Source: Cohnella algarum (GTDB lineage Bacteria > Bacillota > Bacilli > Paenibacillales > Paenibacillaceae). Taken from it: 64,000 nt of DNA. Both the position numbers and the translations under genes were made by a program. The stretch lies in the NCBI RefSeq assembly GCF_016937515.1, contig NZ_JAFHKM010000002.1:310001-374000 (forward strand), read 5' to 3'. Shown here piece after piece: positions 27,319 through 36,941 of the stretch. Under the pieces are notes generated by a model. That model did no database searches. It was not told where the DNA came from and was given only the letters and a program-made list of their open reading frames with translations. The number at the start of each line of letters is the position of its first letter. Within the stretch, counting starts at the first letter, position 1.

Positions 27319-27460
27319 CGACGTTTGGGTGCGGGTTCCCGTTGCCTCAGTGCTTCTTCGCTCCCCGTCTCTACGGTTACTCGGCTCCGAGCCTCACCGC
27401 CTCCCCCGCGTTCCCCCGGCTCCCGGTCTCACCGTCTCCCCCGCGTTTCCCCGGTTCCCT

Positions 27461-27528
27461 GCGATTCCCGGCTCCCTGCGATTCCCGGCTCCATGCGATT
27501 CCCGGCTCCATGCGATTCCCGGCTCCAT
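27461..27528. repeat. 17-bp tandem repeat, four copies
   Basis: Four units of GCGATTCCCGGCTCCAT (the first has CT for AT) begin at 27461, 27478, 27495 and 27512. A degenerate fifth start (GCGATGGCTCCC) follows. Confidence 0.9.
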
Positions 27529-27617
27529 GCGATGGCTCCCCAGCTTTCCTGCTCCCTCAGCTTCCCTGGCCCTCTAGAACCCTTGAGCCGTCTAATCTTA
27601 AATTTCTTTCCCTTATT

Positions 27618-27696
27618 ACGATATCCCGTCGGCTCAGATGCTCCGAAAGCCAATCTCCCGTTCTAACTCCCTATTTACGGTATCCCCTTCGCTCAG
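27618..27696. repeat. Two copies of an interspersed motif (consensus CGATATCCCGTTCGCTCAG)
   Basis: ACGATATCCCGTCGGCTCAG at 27618-27637 and ACGGTATCCCCTTCGCTCAG at 27677-27696 are imperfect copies 59 bp apart. Related copies occur at 29257-29279, 29498-29519 (opposite orientation) and 41516-41536. Confidence 0.65.
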
Positions 27697-27868
27697 ATAA
27701 TTCGGCTTCTCCTTTGCTCTTCGTAACCGGCCCGATTCTTGTCCATGCGCGAGAAATTCGAGAAGTTTTGAATGACTTTTATTGGCATTTATTATTGAAA
27801 TAAGAACATTTGTTTGGTAAAATTGAATCAGAAAAAACAATCCCGTTGCCGAATCGGAGGAATGCGCC

Positions 27869-28786
27869 GTGATCGAGCTGATGTCCTTTGAGGAGTTTTG
27901 CGAGTTGGTTCGCGATGAAAGCCACTGTATCCGGATCTTGTTTCAGGCAAAATGGCCCCATGGCTTCCGCTGTCCTCGCTGCGCGCATCCTCACGCTTCC
28001 GTCACTTCCACCCGCCGGCTTCCTTTATACGACTGCCGCGCTTGCGGCAAGCAAACATCGCTTACGGTCGGCACGATTATGGAGGGCAGCCGCACGCCGC
28101 TTCGGCTCTGGTTTCAGGCTCTTTTTCTGCATGCCCAGCCCGACGATATCAATGCCGTGCAATTGTCCGAACGGATCGGCGTTACCTATAAAACAAGCTG
28201 GCTCATGTGCCACAAAATTCGTCATGCCATGCGGCAAGCGGAGGACGGACAGCTGCTCACCGGCACCGTCTGCATGATCAACGCGATATACAGCGAAAAA
28301 TTCCGCGCCTCCGCAGAAGGGCACAAGCAGGAACAGCCCGTGATCGTCGGCGCCAGCGTGGGCCTCTGCGAGGAGATGTCCCGGATCAAAATCAAAAAGC
28401 AGCCCAAAACGCCCCGCAGCCGGGCGCCCGAAATATCCGATCGGGATCGGTTCGAGGAGGAATGGGTAGACGAGGAGGCCGATGTCGATCTTCGTTGGCG
28501 CCTCATGCGCTATCGTTCCGGAAAGCTGAAGCGGATTTTCAAAACCGCCGAAAACTGGCTGGCGGACTTATTTCGCGGCATCAGCAGCAAGCATCTGCAG
28601 GCGTATCTGGAGCATTTTTGCTATTTGTGGAACCGGCAAGCGGGGATGATTTTCATCGAGCTGTTAATCGACTGCGCAACGCGGTCCACCATCACCTATC
28701 CGGCTTTGACGGGGACGCCCGGCAAGAGCAAGCACGTTCGCTCGCTTGCCGCTATTCCTCCCGCCTACTTCCCATCTGCAAGTTGA
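27869..28786 (+). CDS. IS1595-like transposase homologue, probably inactive or domesticated
   Basis: A 305-aa protein. The N-terminal zinc ribbon has paired cysteines (FRCPRCAHPH, YDCRACGKQTS), as in IS1595/ISXO2 transposases. The next region (GTIMEGSRTPLRLWFQALFL, TYKTSWLMCHKIRHAM) also fits that family. At the first catalytic site, where active members read VEVDETY, this protein has TVCMINAIYSEKF, so the Asp is missing. A charged segment (190-230) replaces much of the usual core before the conserved SSKHLQAYLEHFCYLWNRQ. The GTG start has GGAGGA 8 nt upstream. The frame is intact and no terminal inverted repeats were seen, so it is either a decaying copy or a host-adapted gene. Confidence 0.7.
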   Translation: MIELMSFEEFCELVRDESHCIRILFQAKWPHGFRCPRCAHPHASVTSTRRLPLYDCRACGKQTSLTVGTIMEGSRTPLRLWFQALFLHAQPDDINAVQLSERIGVTYKTSWLMCHKIRHAMRQAEDGQLLTGTVCMINAIYSEKFRASAEGHKQEQPVIVGASVGLCEEMSRIKIKKQPKTPRSRAPEISDRDRFEEEWVDEEADVDLRWRLMRYRSGKLKRIFKTAENWLADLFRGISSKHLQAYLEHFCYLWNRQAGMIFIELLIDCATRSTITYPALTGTPGKSKHVRSLAAIPPAYFPSAS

Positions 28787-28898
28787 GTTGAATTGAATGA
28801 AACTCTATTTGATGATTCTTACCCACGATTCGGCCTATTTACGGGTCGGCTTCCAAAATGATTTACTCTGATTTGATTCCTTCCATGCACGTTCGATG

Positions 28899-29180
28899 TT
28901 CATACTGGTGCCGATTACCGTTTATGTCCGTTCCGGTTTCATGCCGCCGAATGTCTTTTATATGCCGCTACGGTTTTACGCCGCCGATTGCTGCAAGCCA
29001 CTGCGATTCCACGCTGTCGATTATCTTCTATAAGCCATTCCGCTTTCATACCGTGGATTATCTTCTATAAGCCACCACGGTCCCAAGCTGCCGTTTGCCC
29101 TTAACGGTTCCACACCCGATCACCTTCAAAAAGCTATTCCGATTCCATATTACAGCTAATTACCGTCTACGGTTGTTCCG
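28899..29180. repeat. Degenerate tandem repeat, about eight units of 27-38 bp
   Basis: Units begin TTCAT or TTCCA, hold a GCCG-GATT core and end in CCGG, ACGG or CCGC. The clearest pair holds ATTATCTTCTATAAGCCA twice (around 29010-29038 and 29048-29075). Unit length drifts between about 27 and 38 bp, which excludes a coding repeat. Confidence 0.6.
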
Positions 29181-29274
29181 TTTCTTTTGCGATTATCGGG
29201 TTTCTGCTTGCCGTGGGGGGATTGCCTCAGGCACAATAATAACGCAGTTTCATTTCCTGAGCGAACGGGATTTC

Positions 29275-29500
29275 GTAACAAGCGGTTTTTTTCGGCAATG
29301 TGTCCTGGCGGGAATTTCGCGACTAGCGAATTCTTGTAATAGTTGGTCCTTGGCGGGATGATTGTGACTAGCGAATCTTTTGCGGCAATTTGTCCCGGGT
29401 GATGATTTTGTGACTAGCGAATCTTTTGCGGCAATTCGTTCTGGTGAGGGTGATCGTGACTAGCGAATTTTTGCGGTAAAATCGTTTTGGCGAACTTCTG
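29275..29500. repeat. About 46-bp imperfect tandem repeat, five copies
   Basis: GACTAGCGAA occurs at 29321, 29366, 29412 and 29458 (spacing 45-46), each followed by T-rich sequence, GCGGCAATT or a variant, and a G-rich end. A more diverged unit with CGGCAATGTGTCC precedes them. Confidence 0.8.
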
Positions 29501-29563
29501 AGTGAACGGGATACCGTCGTAAGGGGGAAAAAAGAGAAACATACCTCTCCGAGACCGGCCCCC

Positions 29564-29603
29564 AAAAAAAGCCCGAAGCCCCGCTCGGGGAACTTCAGGC
29601 TTT
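29564..29603 (-). terminator. Terminator of the uxaE gene
   Basis: On the minus strand AAAGCCTGAAGTTCCCCG pairs with CGGGGCTTCGGGCTTT and runs into seven T. It begins 17 nt after the uxaE stop. Confidence 0.85.
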
Positions 29604-29619
29604 AACCCGTTTCAACCGT

Positions 29620-31089
29620 TTATTTGACTCCGAGCAAATCCAAATGCTTGCCGATATGCTTTTTGAGCGCATGGGCATAGTCTTCTTCCCGCTCGCTCAA
29701 CGTTCGGAAAAACTCGTCGCGGAACAGGCTGGATCCGTCCTCCCGCTTGGCCTGCAACAGGATGCCGTACGTAATATGCAGAAGCTGGCGAGCGTCGTTT
29801 TCCTCCATGTATTTCGGCAATTCTTCGTCGGTAACTTCCTTCAGCGGCCGGATGTTGTCCAGATTTGTCGTGACATGATAATAAGCCGTCGCTTCTTCGA
29901 AATGCTCCAGAGCATATTGATGCATCTTGCGGTACAATGACGGGTTCGTTCGAGCGACGATCCGCACGGCTTCCAGCCAGTTCGTGCCTGCCGTCTTGAC
30001 GTGGAAGCGGCCGTTCGTATATTTGCCGACAAGCGCGAACACGCTGAATTTGTCGCTGCCGGAGTGAATGCTCAGCTTGTAGCCGAAATGATCGGCAATC
30101 GCCGCGTGAACGGCCAGCTCCTGCTCAAATTGGGCGAGATCCCCGATATAGTCGATTCCTTTTTGGAATTCGCCGATGAACCGGGGAGCCATGCTGAAAA
30201 TGTCGACGTTTTTGGCGTTCAGTTCCGAAGCGACGAGGAAGTGCGATCCGGGAGCCGTAGGCGTCAGCGTTTCATCGATCGAAATTTCGAAATCGACGGC
30301 GCGGTCGGCGGTTTTAATGTACTTTTCGTAAATAAAAACCATAAACTCGATCGCTTCATGGTACACGAGCACATCGCGTTTCAGCGTAGCGGCGTCGAAA
30401 TGGATCGATTGCGAACCTGCCGTAAACGTTTTGTTCAAATAGTTGGACTCATAATGGGTGCGAACGGCCTCCGGCAAAGCTTCGTATTTGCGGTTGACTT
30501 CCGCTTCGTCCGCTTGGGCGGCCGCGTTGTCGATTTGTTCGGAGCAATCCAGCGTCAGCATCGTAAACCCTAGATCGAGCGACATGCGGATGTCTTCTTC
30601 TTTTTTCAAATGGTCCCCGTCCGCGCCGTAGCCTTCCGTATAGCCTTCCTGAAGCGCCGCATAAGCAGCCGCGTCGATGACCTGCTTATAATCGCGGCCG
30701 GTCAGGGCAAGCTCGCGAATGCTTTGCTGGGCCAGAATGGGATGGATCGCACGGCCTTTTACCGTTTGCAAATGACCCGGTCCGGCAATGCCAAGTCGGT
30801 CTCCAAGTCCGATCGTCGTGCTTTGCTTGCCGAACGCTTGCGGAACGGTAAACGGAAAAAACTTGTTAATGACCAGACGGTTGGCATGCGACAGCTCGCA
30901 CAGCTTGACGCCGTTTGCCGTTTCGCCTTCAAGCTCGTCGATAAGCTTGCCGCTTCCTTCGGCCAAAATGTATTTGCGATCGGCGGCCTTCACGATTTGC
31001 AGCTTGGTCCCTTCATGTTCGTGCTTGGAACGAGGATAAACATATGCATTTCCTGCCGCGACTTGTTCAATCACCGATTGAGCTCCCAT
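29620..31089 (-). CDS. uxaE: Tagaturonate epimerase (UxaE family)
   Basis: A 489-aa protein matching the UxaE family along its length: the start with YPRSKHEHEGTKLQIVKAAD, RLGIAGPGHLQTVKGRAIHP, and the HSGSDKFSVF segment with a likely metal His. UxaE of Thermotoga interconverts D-tagaturonate and D-fructuronate, joining the galacturonate and glucuronate branches. I chose the ATG at 31089 with GAGAGGAGAAGG upstream. It sits downstream of larC behind a terminator, but carries the same palindromic operator as the SDR-larA operon 22 nt before its start, so it belongs to the same LacI regulon. The protein is cytosolic. Confidence 0.85.
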   Translation of the reverse strand: MGAQSVIEQVAAGNAYVYPRSKHEHEGTKLQIVKAADRKYILAEGSGKLIDELEGETANGVKLCELSHANRLVINKFFPFTVPQAFGKQSTTIGLGDRLGIAGPGHLQTVKGRAIHPILAQQSIRELALTGRDYKQVIDAAAYAALQEGYTEGYGADGDHLKKEEDIRMSLDLGFTMLTLDCSEQIDNAAAQADEAEVNRKYEALPEAVRTHYESNYLNKTFTAGSQSIHFDAATLKRDVLVYHEAIEFMVFIYEKYIKTADRAVDFEISIDETLTPTAPGSHFLVASELNAKNVDIFSMAPRFIGEFQKGIDYIGDLAQFEQELAVHAAIADHFGYKLSIHSGSDKFSVFALVGKYTNGRFHVKTAGTNWLEAVRIVARTNPSLYRKMHQYALEHFEEATAYYHVTTNLDNIRPLKEVTDEELPKYMEENDARQLLHITYGILLQAKREDGSSLFRDEFFRTLSEREEDYAHALKKHIGKHLDLLGVK

Positions 31090-31110
31090 ATCCAACCTTC
31101 TCCTCTCATG

Positions 31111-31126
31111 ATAACAACGTTGTTAT
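31111..31126 (-). promoter_or_regulatory. LacI-type operator upstream of uxaE
   Basis: ATAACAACGTTGTTAT is a perfect palindrome with a central CG. The same sequence stands at 37742-37759 and, slightly altered, at 37852-37869, on both sides of the lacI gene's control region. Confidence 0.8.
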
Positions 31127-31129
31127 TTT

Positions 31130-31193
31130 CATTTAGAAAAATAGTCCGGGGTAAATGCCTAATTGACGTTATCGTCCCTCATTTTGCCCCGGA
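31130..31193 (-). terminator. Terminator after larC
   Basis: On the minus strand TCCGGGGCAAAATG pairs with CATTTACCCCGGA around a 22-nt loop, followed by CTATTTTT. It lies 18 nt after the larC stop and just before the uxaE operator. Confidence 0.65.
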
Positions 31194-31211
31194 GTTGCAA
31201 CAAATCTATTT

Positions 31212-32635
31212 TTAGGAGTCGATCTCCCCGAATCGCTTCAGCGTTTCCCGATAAACCGTACGAAGGGAGACCCCGTAGGCTTTTGCCGCTTGCGCGGCGT
31301 CCTCAAACTCTGGCGAAGCCTGGACCAGCTTATCTTTTTCGTAGCCGAGCTTGACCCGCACGATGCCGAAAGGCGTTTCGACTTGCTGCCACTTTCGTTC
31401 CAGCATTCGCCGGGTTCGCTCGCTTCTGCGGACTCCGAAAGTGGTCGTCTCCTTAAGCAGCGTCGTTTCACAGGCATCGGCATCGACCGGCAAACAAATG
31501 ACGGTGACGTGCACGCCGGGGCGGTTTTTTTTCATATATACGGGCGCGTAAAACACGTCCAGCGCTCCGGACGCAAACAATCGCTCCATCGCATAGCCCA
31601 TCGTTTCACCCGTCGCGTCGTCGATTTGCGCTTCCAGGACGACGACTTTCTCGCCTGGCGAAGACGACTTCGTTCGCTTCAGCAAAATCGCCCGGAGCAC
31701 GTTCGGATGCTCGAAGTCCTTGTTGCCCGCCCCGTACCCGATCCTGTCCATCGTCCCTTCGGGAATCGCACCGAACTCGGAAGCCAGCGCCTTCGCAAGG
31801 CCCGCTCCGGTCGGAGTCGTCAGCTCGGCGCTGACGGGAAAGGAGGCCAGCGGAACGCCGCGAAGAAGTTCGGCCGTCGCCGGCGCCGGTACCGGATACA
31901 GTCCGTGCGCGATCCGCACTTTGCCCATGCCGGTCGGAATCGGCGAGGCTACGATGTCTTCGACCCCTAAATCCTCAAGCGCCAAACAAACGCCGATAAT
32001 GTCGACGATCGAGTCCATCGCGCCGACTTCGTGAAAATGCACTTCGGCGGGATCGATGCCGTGAATTTTACCCTCCGCGGCTGCGATGAGCGTAAATACG
32101 CTTCGGCTGCGCTCTTTTACGCGGGGCGGCAGCTCGGAGTTCGAAATCATCGCGAGAATATCGGCCGCCTTGCGATGCTCATGGTCGTGCGAGTGCGCAT
32201 GCGCATGCCCGTGGCTGTGGTCGTGATCGTGGCTGTGATGGTGCGCATGTCCGTGGCTATGGTCGTGATCATGGCTATGTTCATGATCATGGCCGTGGTG
32301 ATGCGCATGCCCGTGGCTGTGGTCGTGATCGTGGCCGTGATGGTGCGCATGCCCGTGGCTGTGGTCGTGATCGTGGCCGTGATGGTGCGCATGTCCGTGG
32401 CTATGGTCGTGACCGGGTTCATGGCCAGGCTCGGAAAAAGTCAGCTTGAGCAGCTTGGCGGAAATGCCGCGGCGGACGACGGGCACGAACGCCATCGCGA
32501 ACGGATCTAGCGGCAGCTTGCGCAAATGCGATTCGATGTAGGCCGGATCGGCCCCGAGGTCGACGAGCGCCGCCAGCGTCATATCCCCCGCGATGCCGGA
32601 AAAACAGTCCAGATAAAGAGTCGTTTTCATGTCGC

Positions 32636-32639
<4 letters not shown>
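31212..32639 (-). CDS. larC: Nickel insertion protein LarC (nickel-pincer cofactor synthesis)
   Basis: A 475-aa protein in one frame. The N terminus (TLYLDCFSGIAGDMTLAALV) and C-terminal domain (VVLEAQIDDATGETMGYAME) are diagnostic of LarC, the CTP-dependent enzyme that places nickel into the pincer cofactor of LarA. A His-rich stretch (73-155) of repeated HDHDHSHGHAHHHG-like units should hold nickel. L. plantarum makes LarC by frameshifting between two frames; here one frame suffices. The ATG at 32639 overlaps the larB stop (ATGA). An alternative start three codons later (MKTT) is possible. It ends the operon at a hairpin terminator. Confidence 0.95.
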
Positions 32640-33312
<673 letters not shown>

Positions 33313-33316
<4 letters not shown>

Positions 33317-34131
33317 GCCTTCGCACGCTCCAATGCCCGATTCATGCTTCCGCTCGCATAGCCCGCCAAATCCATTGCGACATGCGTATACCCAATTTCT
33401 CTCAACTCCCGGACGATATCGGCGCCGCGTTCGACGAGGCGCGCCATATCCCGGGGCTCCACCTCGATGCGGGCGACGTCGCCGTGCGATCGTACCCGCA
33501 CCTGGCGAATGCCAAGCGACCGGACGAAACGCTCCGCCTGCCCCACTCGGGTCAGCTTTTCCATCGTGATCGTTTCGCCGTAGGCGATTCGCGACGAAAG
33601 GCAGGCGAAGGAGGGCTTATCCCAAGTGGGCAATCCCATCTGGCGGGACAAGGCGCGAATTTCTTCCTTGTAAAGTCCCGCCTCCTGCAGCGGTCCCCGC
33701 GCGCCGTGCTCGCGGGCCGCGCGAATGCCGGGACGGTGTTCGTTCATGTCGTCGGCGATCAATCCGTACGCGACGTGCCGGTAACGCCCGCCGCTGACGA
33801 ATGGCGTCAAATGCTCGAACAAGCTTTTTTTGCAAAAATAGCAGCGATTGCCGTTATTCTCTTTGTAGCCGGGAATGGCAAGCTCCGACGTTTCGATGAC
33901 CTCGTGGGAAGCTCCCAATTGCTTGGCCAGCCTGCGCGCTTCTTCCAGTTCCTCGGACGGATACGTTTCCGAGTCGGCGGTTACGGCCAGCACCCGCTGC
34001 GGACCGAGCGTATCCAATGCCGCCTTCAGCAAAAACGTGCTGTCCACCCCGCCGGAAAAAGCGATTACCACCGACTCCATTTCGGTCAAAATGGCCTGGA
34101 GCTTTTCATATTTCTCCGCCTCTTGCGCCAT
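33313..34131 (-). CDS. larE: LarE, ATP-dependent sulfur transferase of nickel-pincer synthesis
   Basis: A 272-aa PP-loop ATPase with SGGVDS at 26-31. LarE adenylates the dicarboxylated pyridinium nucleotide and inserts sulfur. C177 in FACLSSR lines up with the sacrificial Cys176 of L. plantarum LarE (numbering from memory). Two further cysteines form CYFC (C97, C100), a pattern associated with LarE proteins that hold a 4Fe-4S cluster and do not destroy their own cysteine. The ATG at 34131 follows AAGGAGGG. It starts 18 nt after the kinase gene and overlaps larB by four bases. Confidence 0.93.
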
Positions 34132-34149
34132 CGAAGCCGTCCCTCCTTT

Positions 34150-35670
34150 TTAGCCCGGGAGCGCTTGCCGCTGTTCAAAGCCGGTAAGGTCCTTCATGCT
34201 GTCTTTTAGCTTATCATACAATCCGAGATAAATCGGAAAAAGTTCGCGGTAGGCGTTCGCGCGCTCCGGGTTCGGCTCGTAGACTTGCGAAACGGTGCCG
34301 GGCCAGCGCAGCAGCGGCCCTTGGCCGTCCTCCATGGCGTAAAATCCGAGCTGCGCCGCTCCAAGCCCGGAGCTCTCGATGATTTCGGGCACGGCGACGG
34401 GAACGCCGAGCAAGTCGGCCGCCATTTGACACCAGGCCGCCGAACGGGCAAATCCGCCCGAAGCGAGCAACCGATCCGGAGATCCCGCGCGTTCCTCCAG
34501 AAGCGTTTGAATCGCGCGAATTTGAAAAAGGACGCCTTCCAGTCCGGCCTTGAGCAAATGCTCCTCCTTGTGGGCGAGCGTCAGGCCGAACCACGTTCCC
34601 CGCGCGTGAGCGTCCCAGAACGGCGCCCGCTCGCCGGAAAGCAGCGGCATCATGAGCAAGCCGTTGGAGCCGGGCGGCACCGATTCCGTCAACGGCACAA
34701 CCTCTTCCATCGGCCGGCCCGGGTACAATCGTTCGGCCGCCCATTGGGCCACGATGCCGCCGTTGTTGGAGGCTCCTCCGACGACCCAGCGGTCTTCGGT
34801 GAGCGCGTAACAGAACAGCCGTCCTTGCGGATCGAGCGACGGTTCGCCGACCATGGCGCGGACGGCGCTGCTCGTGCCGATCGTGACGGCGAACAGCCCC
34901 GGCCCGGCCGCGCCGATGCCCAGATTGGCCAGCACGCCGTCCGACGCGCCGAGGACAAACGGGGTATCCGGCGCAAGGCCGAGCCGCCGCGCGGCCGTTT
35001 CCGGGAGCCCGGTCAGCCGGAAGGTCGTCGGCTTCGGCTCCGGCAATTGCTCCGGCGCGATGCCCGCCAGCTTGAGCGCGCCTTCGTCCCAGTCCAGCGT
35101 CCGCAAGTTAAACAATCCGGTCGCGCTGGCGATCGAATGGTCGACGACATAGCGCCCGAACAGCCGCATCAGCACGTATTCCTTGATGCCGATCCATTTG
35201 CGGACGGAGGCGAACAGCTCGGGCTGCCGCTCCCGCATCCAGATCAGCTTGACGAGCGGCGACATCGGATGCACGGGCGTTCCCGTGCGCAAATACACCT
35301 CGAGCCCCGAGCCGTCCCGGTTGAGCCGGTCCGCCTGCTCCGCGCTTCGCTGATCGGCGAACGTCAGGCTCGGCGTGAGGGGAATTCCCGCGCCGTCGAC
35401 CCCGATCAGGCTGTGCATCGCGGCGCTGAACGAAACGCACAGCACCTGGTCCGGCCGCAATCCCGCCGCCTCTGCCGTGTCCCGGATCGTCCGCGCGACC
35501 GCCTCGAAAATCTCCTCCGGGTCCTGCTCCGCATAGCCCGGCTTCGGCGTATGCAGCGGGTAGCCCTGCGAGCGGCTCGCCAGGACGTTGCCGTCCGAAT
35601 CGATGGCCAGCGTCTTCGTGCTCGTCGTTCCGATGTCGACCGCCAAAACGCAAGAAGTCGTTCCGCTCAT
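34150..35670 (-). CDS. gntK: FGGY-family gluconokinase
   Basis: A 506-aa carbohydrate kinase of the FGGY family. The ATP-binding start (VLAVDIGTTSTKTLAID), AMHSLIGVD, RTGTPVHPMSPLVKLIW, WIGIKEYVLMRLFG and LGASDGVLANLG are very close to B. subtilis GntK. It should phosphorylate D-gluconate to 6-phosphogluconate in the cytosol. FGGY members also use xylulose, glycerol or fuculose, but the motif set and the adjacent aldonate genes favour gluconate. The ATG at 35670 overlaps the larA-homologue stop (ATGA). Downstream by 18 nt is larE. Confidence 0.88.
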   Translation of the reverse strand: MSGTTSCVLAVDIGTTSTKTLAIDSDGNVLASRSQGYPLHTPKPGYAEQDPEEIFEAVARTIRDTAEAAGLRPDQVLCVSFSAAMHSLIGVDGAGIPLTPSLTFADQRSAEQADRLNRDGSGLEVYLRTGTPVHPMSPLVKLIWMRERQPELFASVRKWIGIKEYVLMRLFGRYVVDHSIASATGLFNLRTLDWDEGALKLAGIAPEQLPEPKPTTFRLTGLPETAARRLGLAPDTPFVLGASDGVLANLGIGAAGPGLFAVTIGTSSAVRAMVGEPSLDPQGRLFCYALTEDRWVVGGASNNGGIVAQWAAERLYPGRPMEEVVPLTESVPPGSNGLLMMPLLSGERAPFWDAHARGTWFGLTLAHKEEHLLKAGLEGVLFQIRAIQTLLEERAGSPDRLLASGGFARSAAWCQMAADLLGVPVAVPEIIESSGLGAAQLGFYAMEDGQGPLLRWPGTVSQVYEPNPERANAYRELFPIYLGLYDKLKDSMKDLTGFEQRQALPG

Positions 35671-36941
35671 TTCGGCAAATATCCTTCCTCGTCGAATTCG
35701 AACTCGTAAGGCCCTTCCAGCACTTCGATCTGCGGATGCTTCAGCGCCTCGGGCAGCAGCGTCTCCGAAATCTCGATCTCGCCGAGATGCAGCGTATCGC
35801 GGATACGAACGAGCCTGCATTGCTCGTAATCGAGGATGTTGCACGTCTTGACCGCGGCTTTGATCGCTTCCCGGTCGTTCGGCAGCGTCGTCGCCTGCTT
35901 CGTCGGCGCGCATACGGTCGAAGTCAGGCCGTTGGCGTACGTGCCCGGCCAATCCGTTTTGTCCACGAGCCGCTGCGTCGTAAAGTCCGCCGTGCCGACG
36001 CCGTTCGCGTTGCCTTTGGATTCGGGCGTAAGATCGAGCACGACCATCTTCGTCACTTCGGGGCCGCCGAACGCGTAAGGCGTCGGATAGCGCCCGGTAA
36101 TGTTCGGGTCGGCGCCGTCTCCGCTGATGTTTTTCCCGATGTAGTCGATGACGAGCACGTCGATTTGCGGAAAAAGAATTTGCGGAAGACGGGATTTCGC
36201 TTCCTCCAGCAAAGGTGGCTCCTTCTCCAGCATCTCGGACGCGGCCACTACTTCGACCCGGCAAATCTGGTCGTAGGCGTTTTCCACGACGGCCACGCCG
36301 TAGATGATCGGCAGCTTCTGAAGCATCACCTCGGCCATCGCGGGCACGTTTTCCGCCATATACTTGAAGCCGAGCTGGTGGCACGCTTCCGCGCCTTTTT
36401 GCTTGCCGAGCCCGATCGCGATCATTTTCAGCAGGCCGCTTTCGACCTTGCCGCGGAACGCCGTGTGCGGCTTGATCCGGTTGATGACGACAATGACGTC
36501 GGCCTCTTTGGCGGCGATGGCGTCGCAGTATACCGGAAGTCCGTTCGGCAGGCGATCCAGCAAAACGACTTCCATCGAGGAACGGACCGGAGCGCCCATC
36601 CGCTCCTCGGAAACGCCCAGATGCGCGAGCACGTCCTTCTGCCCTTCGGCCGTCGCCCCGCCATGGCTGCCCATGCAAGGCACGATGAACGGCTCGGCCC
36701 CCTGGCGCTTCAAATCGTCGATGACCGCCTTCGTCAGCTCGTCGATGCGCGAGACGCCGCGGCTGCCGACGGCCACCGCCACCTTCTGCCCCGGCTTGAC
36801 GGCCGCCGCGGGGGCGGCGCGCAGTTTCGCGGCCAGTTCGCCGATCGGGTCCGCCAGCTTGTCGTCGGCGAACTTTTGGCGAATGCGGACCATTTTCGGA
36901 ATCGGGATTCCTTCCAGCAGCTTCGTCAAAATGTCGTTCAT
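35667..36941 (-). CDS. LarA-family nickel-dependent hydroxyacid epimerase, probably D-mannonate/D-gluconate 2-epimerase
   Basis: A 424-aa member of the LarA (DUF2088) superfamily. By my alignment to L. plantarum LarA (from memory), H93 (GSHGG), H159 (KPHTAF), K172 (SGLLKM) and H188 (EACHQL) match the two acid/base histidines, the lysine that binds the pincer cofactor, and the nickel ligand; the 16-residue Lys-His spacing is kept. These enzymes invert the alpha-carbon of 2-hydroxyacids. Its place between an SDR of the mannonate type and gluconokinase suggests C2 epimerisation of mannonate to gluconate, as for characterised D-gluconate 2-epimerases of this superfamily. It overlaps both neighbours by ATGA. 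Lactate as substrate is less likely here. Confidence 0.75.
   Translation of the reverse strand: MNDILTKLLEGIPIPKMVRIRQKFADDKLADPIGELAAKLRAAPAAAVKPGQKVAVAVGSRGVSRIDELTKAVIDDLKRQGAEPFIVPCMGSHGGATAEGQKDVLAHLGVSEERMGAPVRSSMEVVLLDRLPNGLPVYCDAIAAKEADVIVVINRIKPHTAFRGKVESGLLKMIAIGLGKQKGAEACHQLGFKYMAENVPAMAEVMLQKLPIIYGVAVVENAYDQICRVEVVAASEMLEKEPPLLEEAKSRLPQILFPQIDVLVIDYIGKNISGDGADPNITGRYPTPYAFGGPEVTKMVVLDLTPESKGNANGVGTADFTTQRLVDKTDWPGTYANGLTSTVCAPTKQATTLPNDREAIKAAVKTCNILDYEQCRLVRIRDTLHLGEIEISETLLPEALKHPQIEVLEGPYEFEFDEEGYLPK

Larger units (their letters stand above)
27319..27868. other. Intergenic stretch with low-complexity and repeated DNA
   Basis: About 550 bases with no supported gene. It holds a 17-bp tandem repeat, C/T-rich low-complexity sequence (27340-27560) and two copies of an interspersed motif. 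The last 100 bases are AT-rich and probably hold the promoter of the transposase-like gene. Confidence 0.6.
28787..29563. other. Intergenic stretch of degenerate tandem repeats
   Basis: About 780 bases with no supported gene. It is lower in GC than its surroundings and is largely composed of two families of degenerate tandem repeats (28899-29180 and 29275-29500). Confidence 0.6.

Noticed and set aside
28899..29500. CRISPR array
   Set aside because: Repeats are degenerate along their whole length, with no constant repeat separated by unique spacers, and no cas genes are near.
29260..29560. Second transposon end or inverted repeats for the transposase-like gene
   Set aside because: No matching inverted ends flank 27869-28786 by eye; the nearby repeats are direct.
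32031..32510. Plus-strand frame of Val/Met/Ala repeats
   Set aside because: Antisense of the His-rich repeats of larC.
35671..36678. Minus-strand frame joined in front of gluconokinase
   Set aside because: It is a shadow of the larA homologue in another frame; the kinase starts at 35670 with an ATGA overlap.
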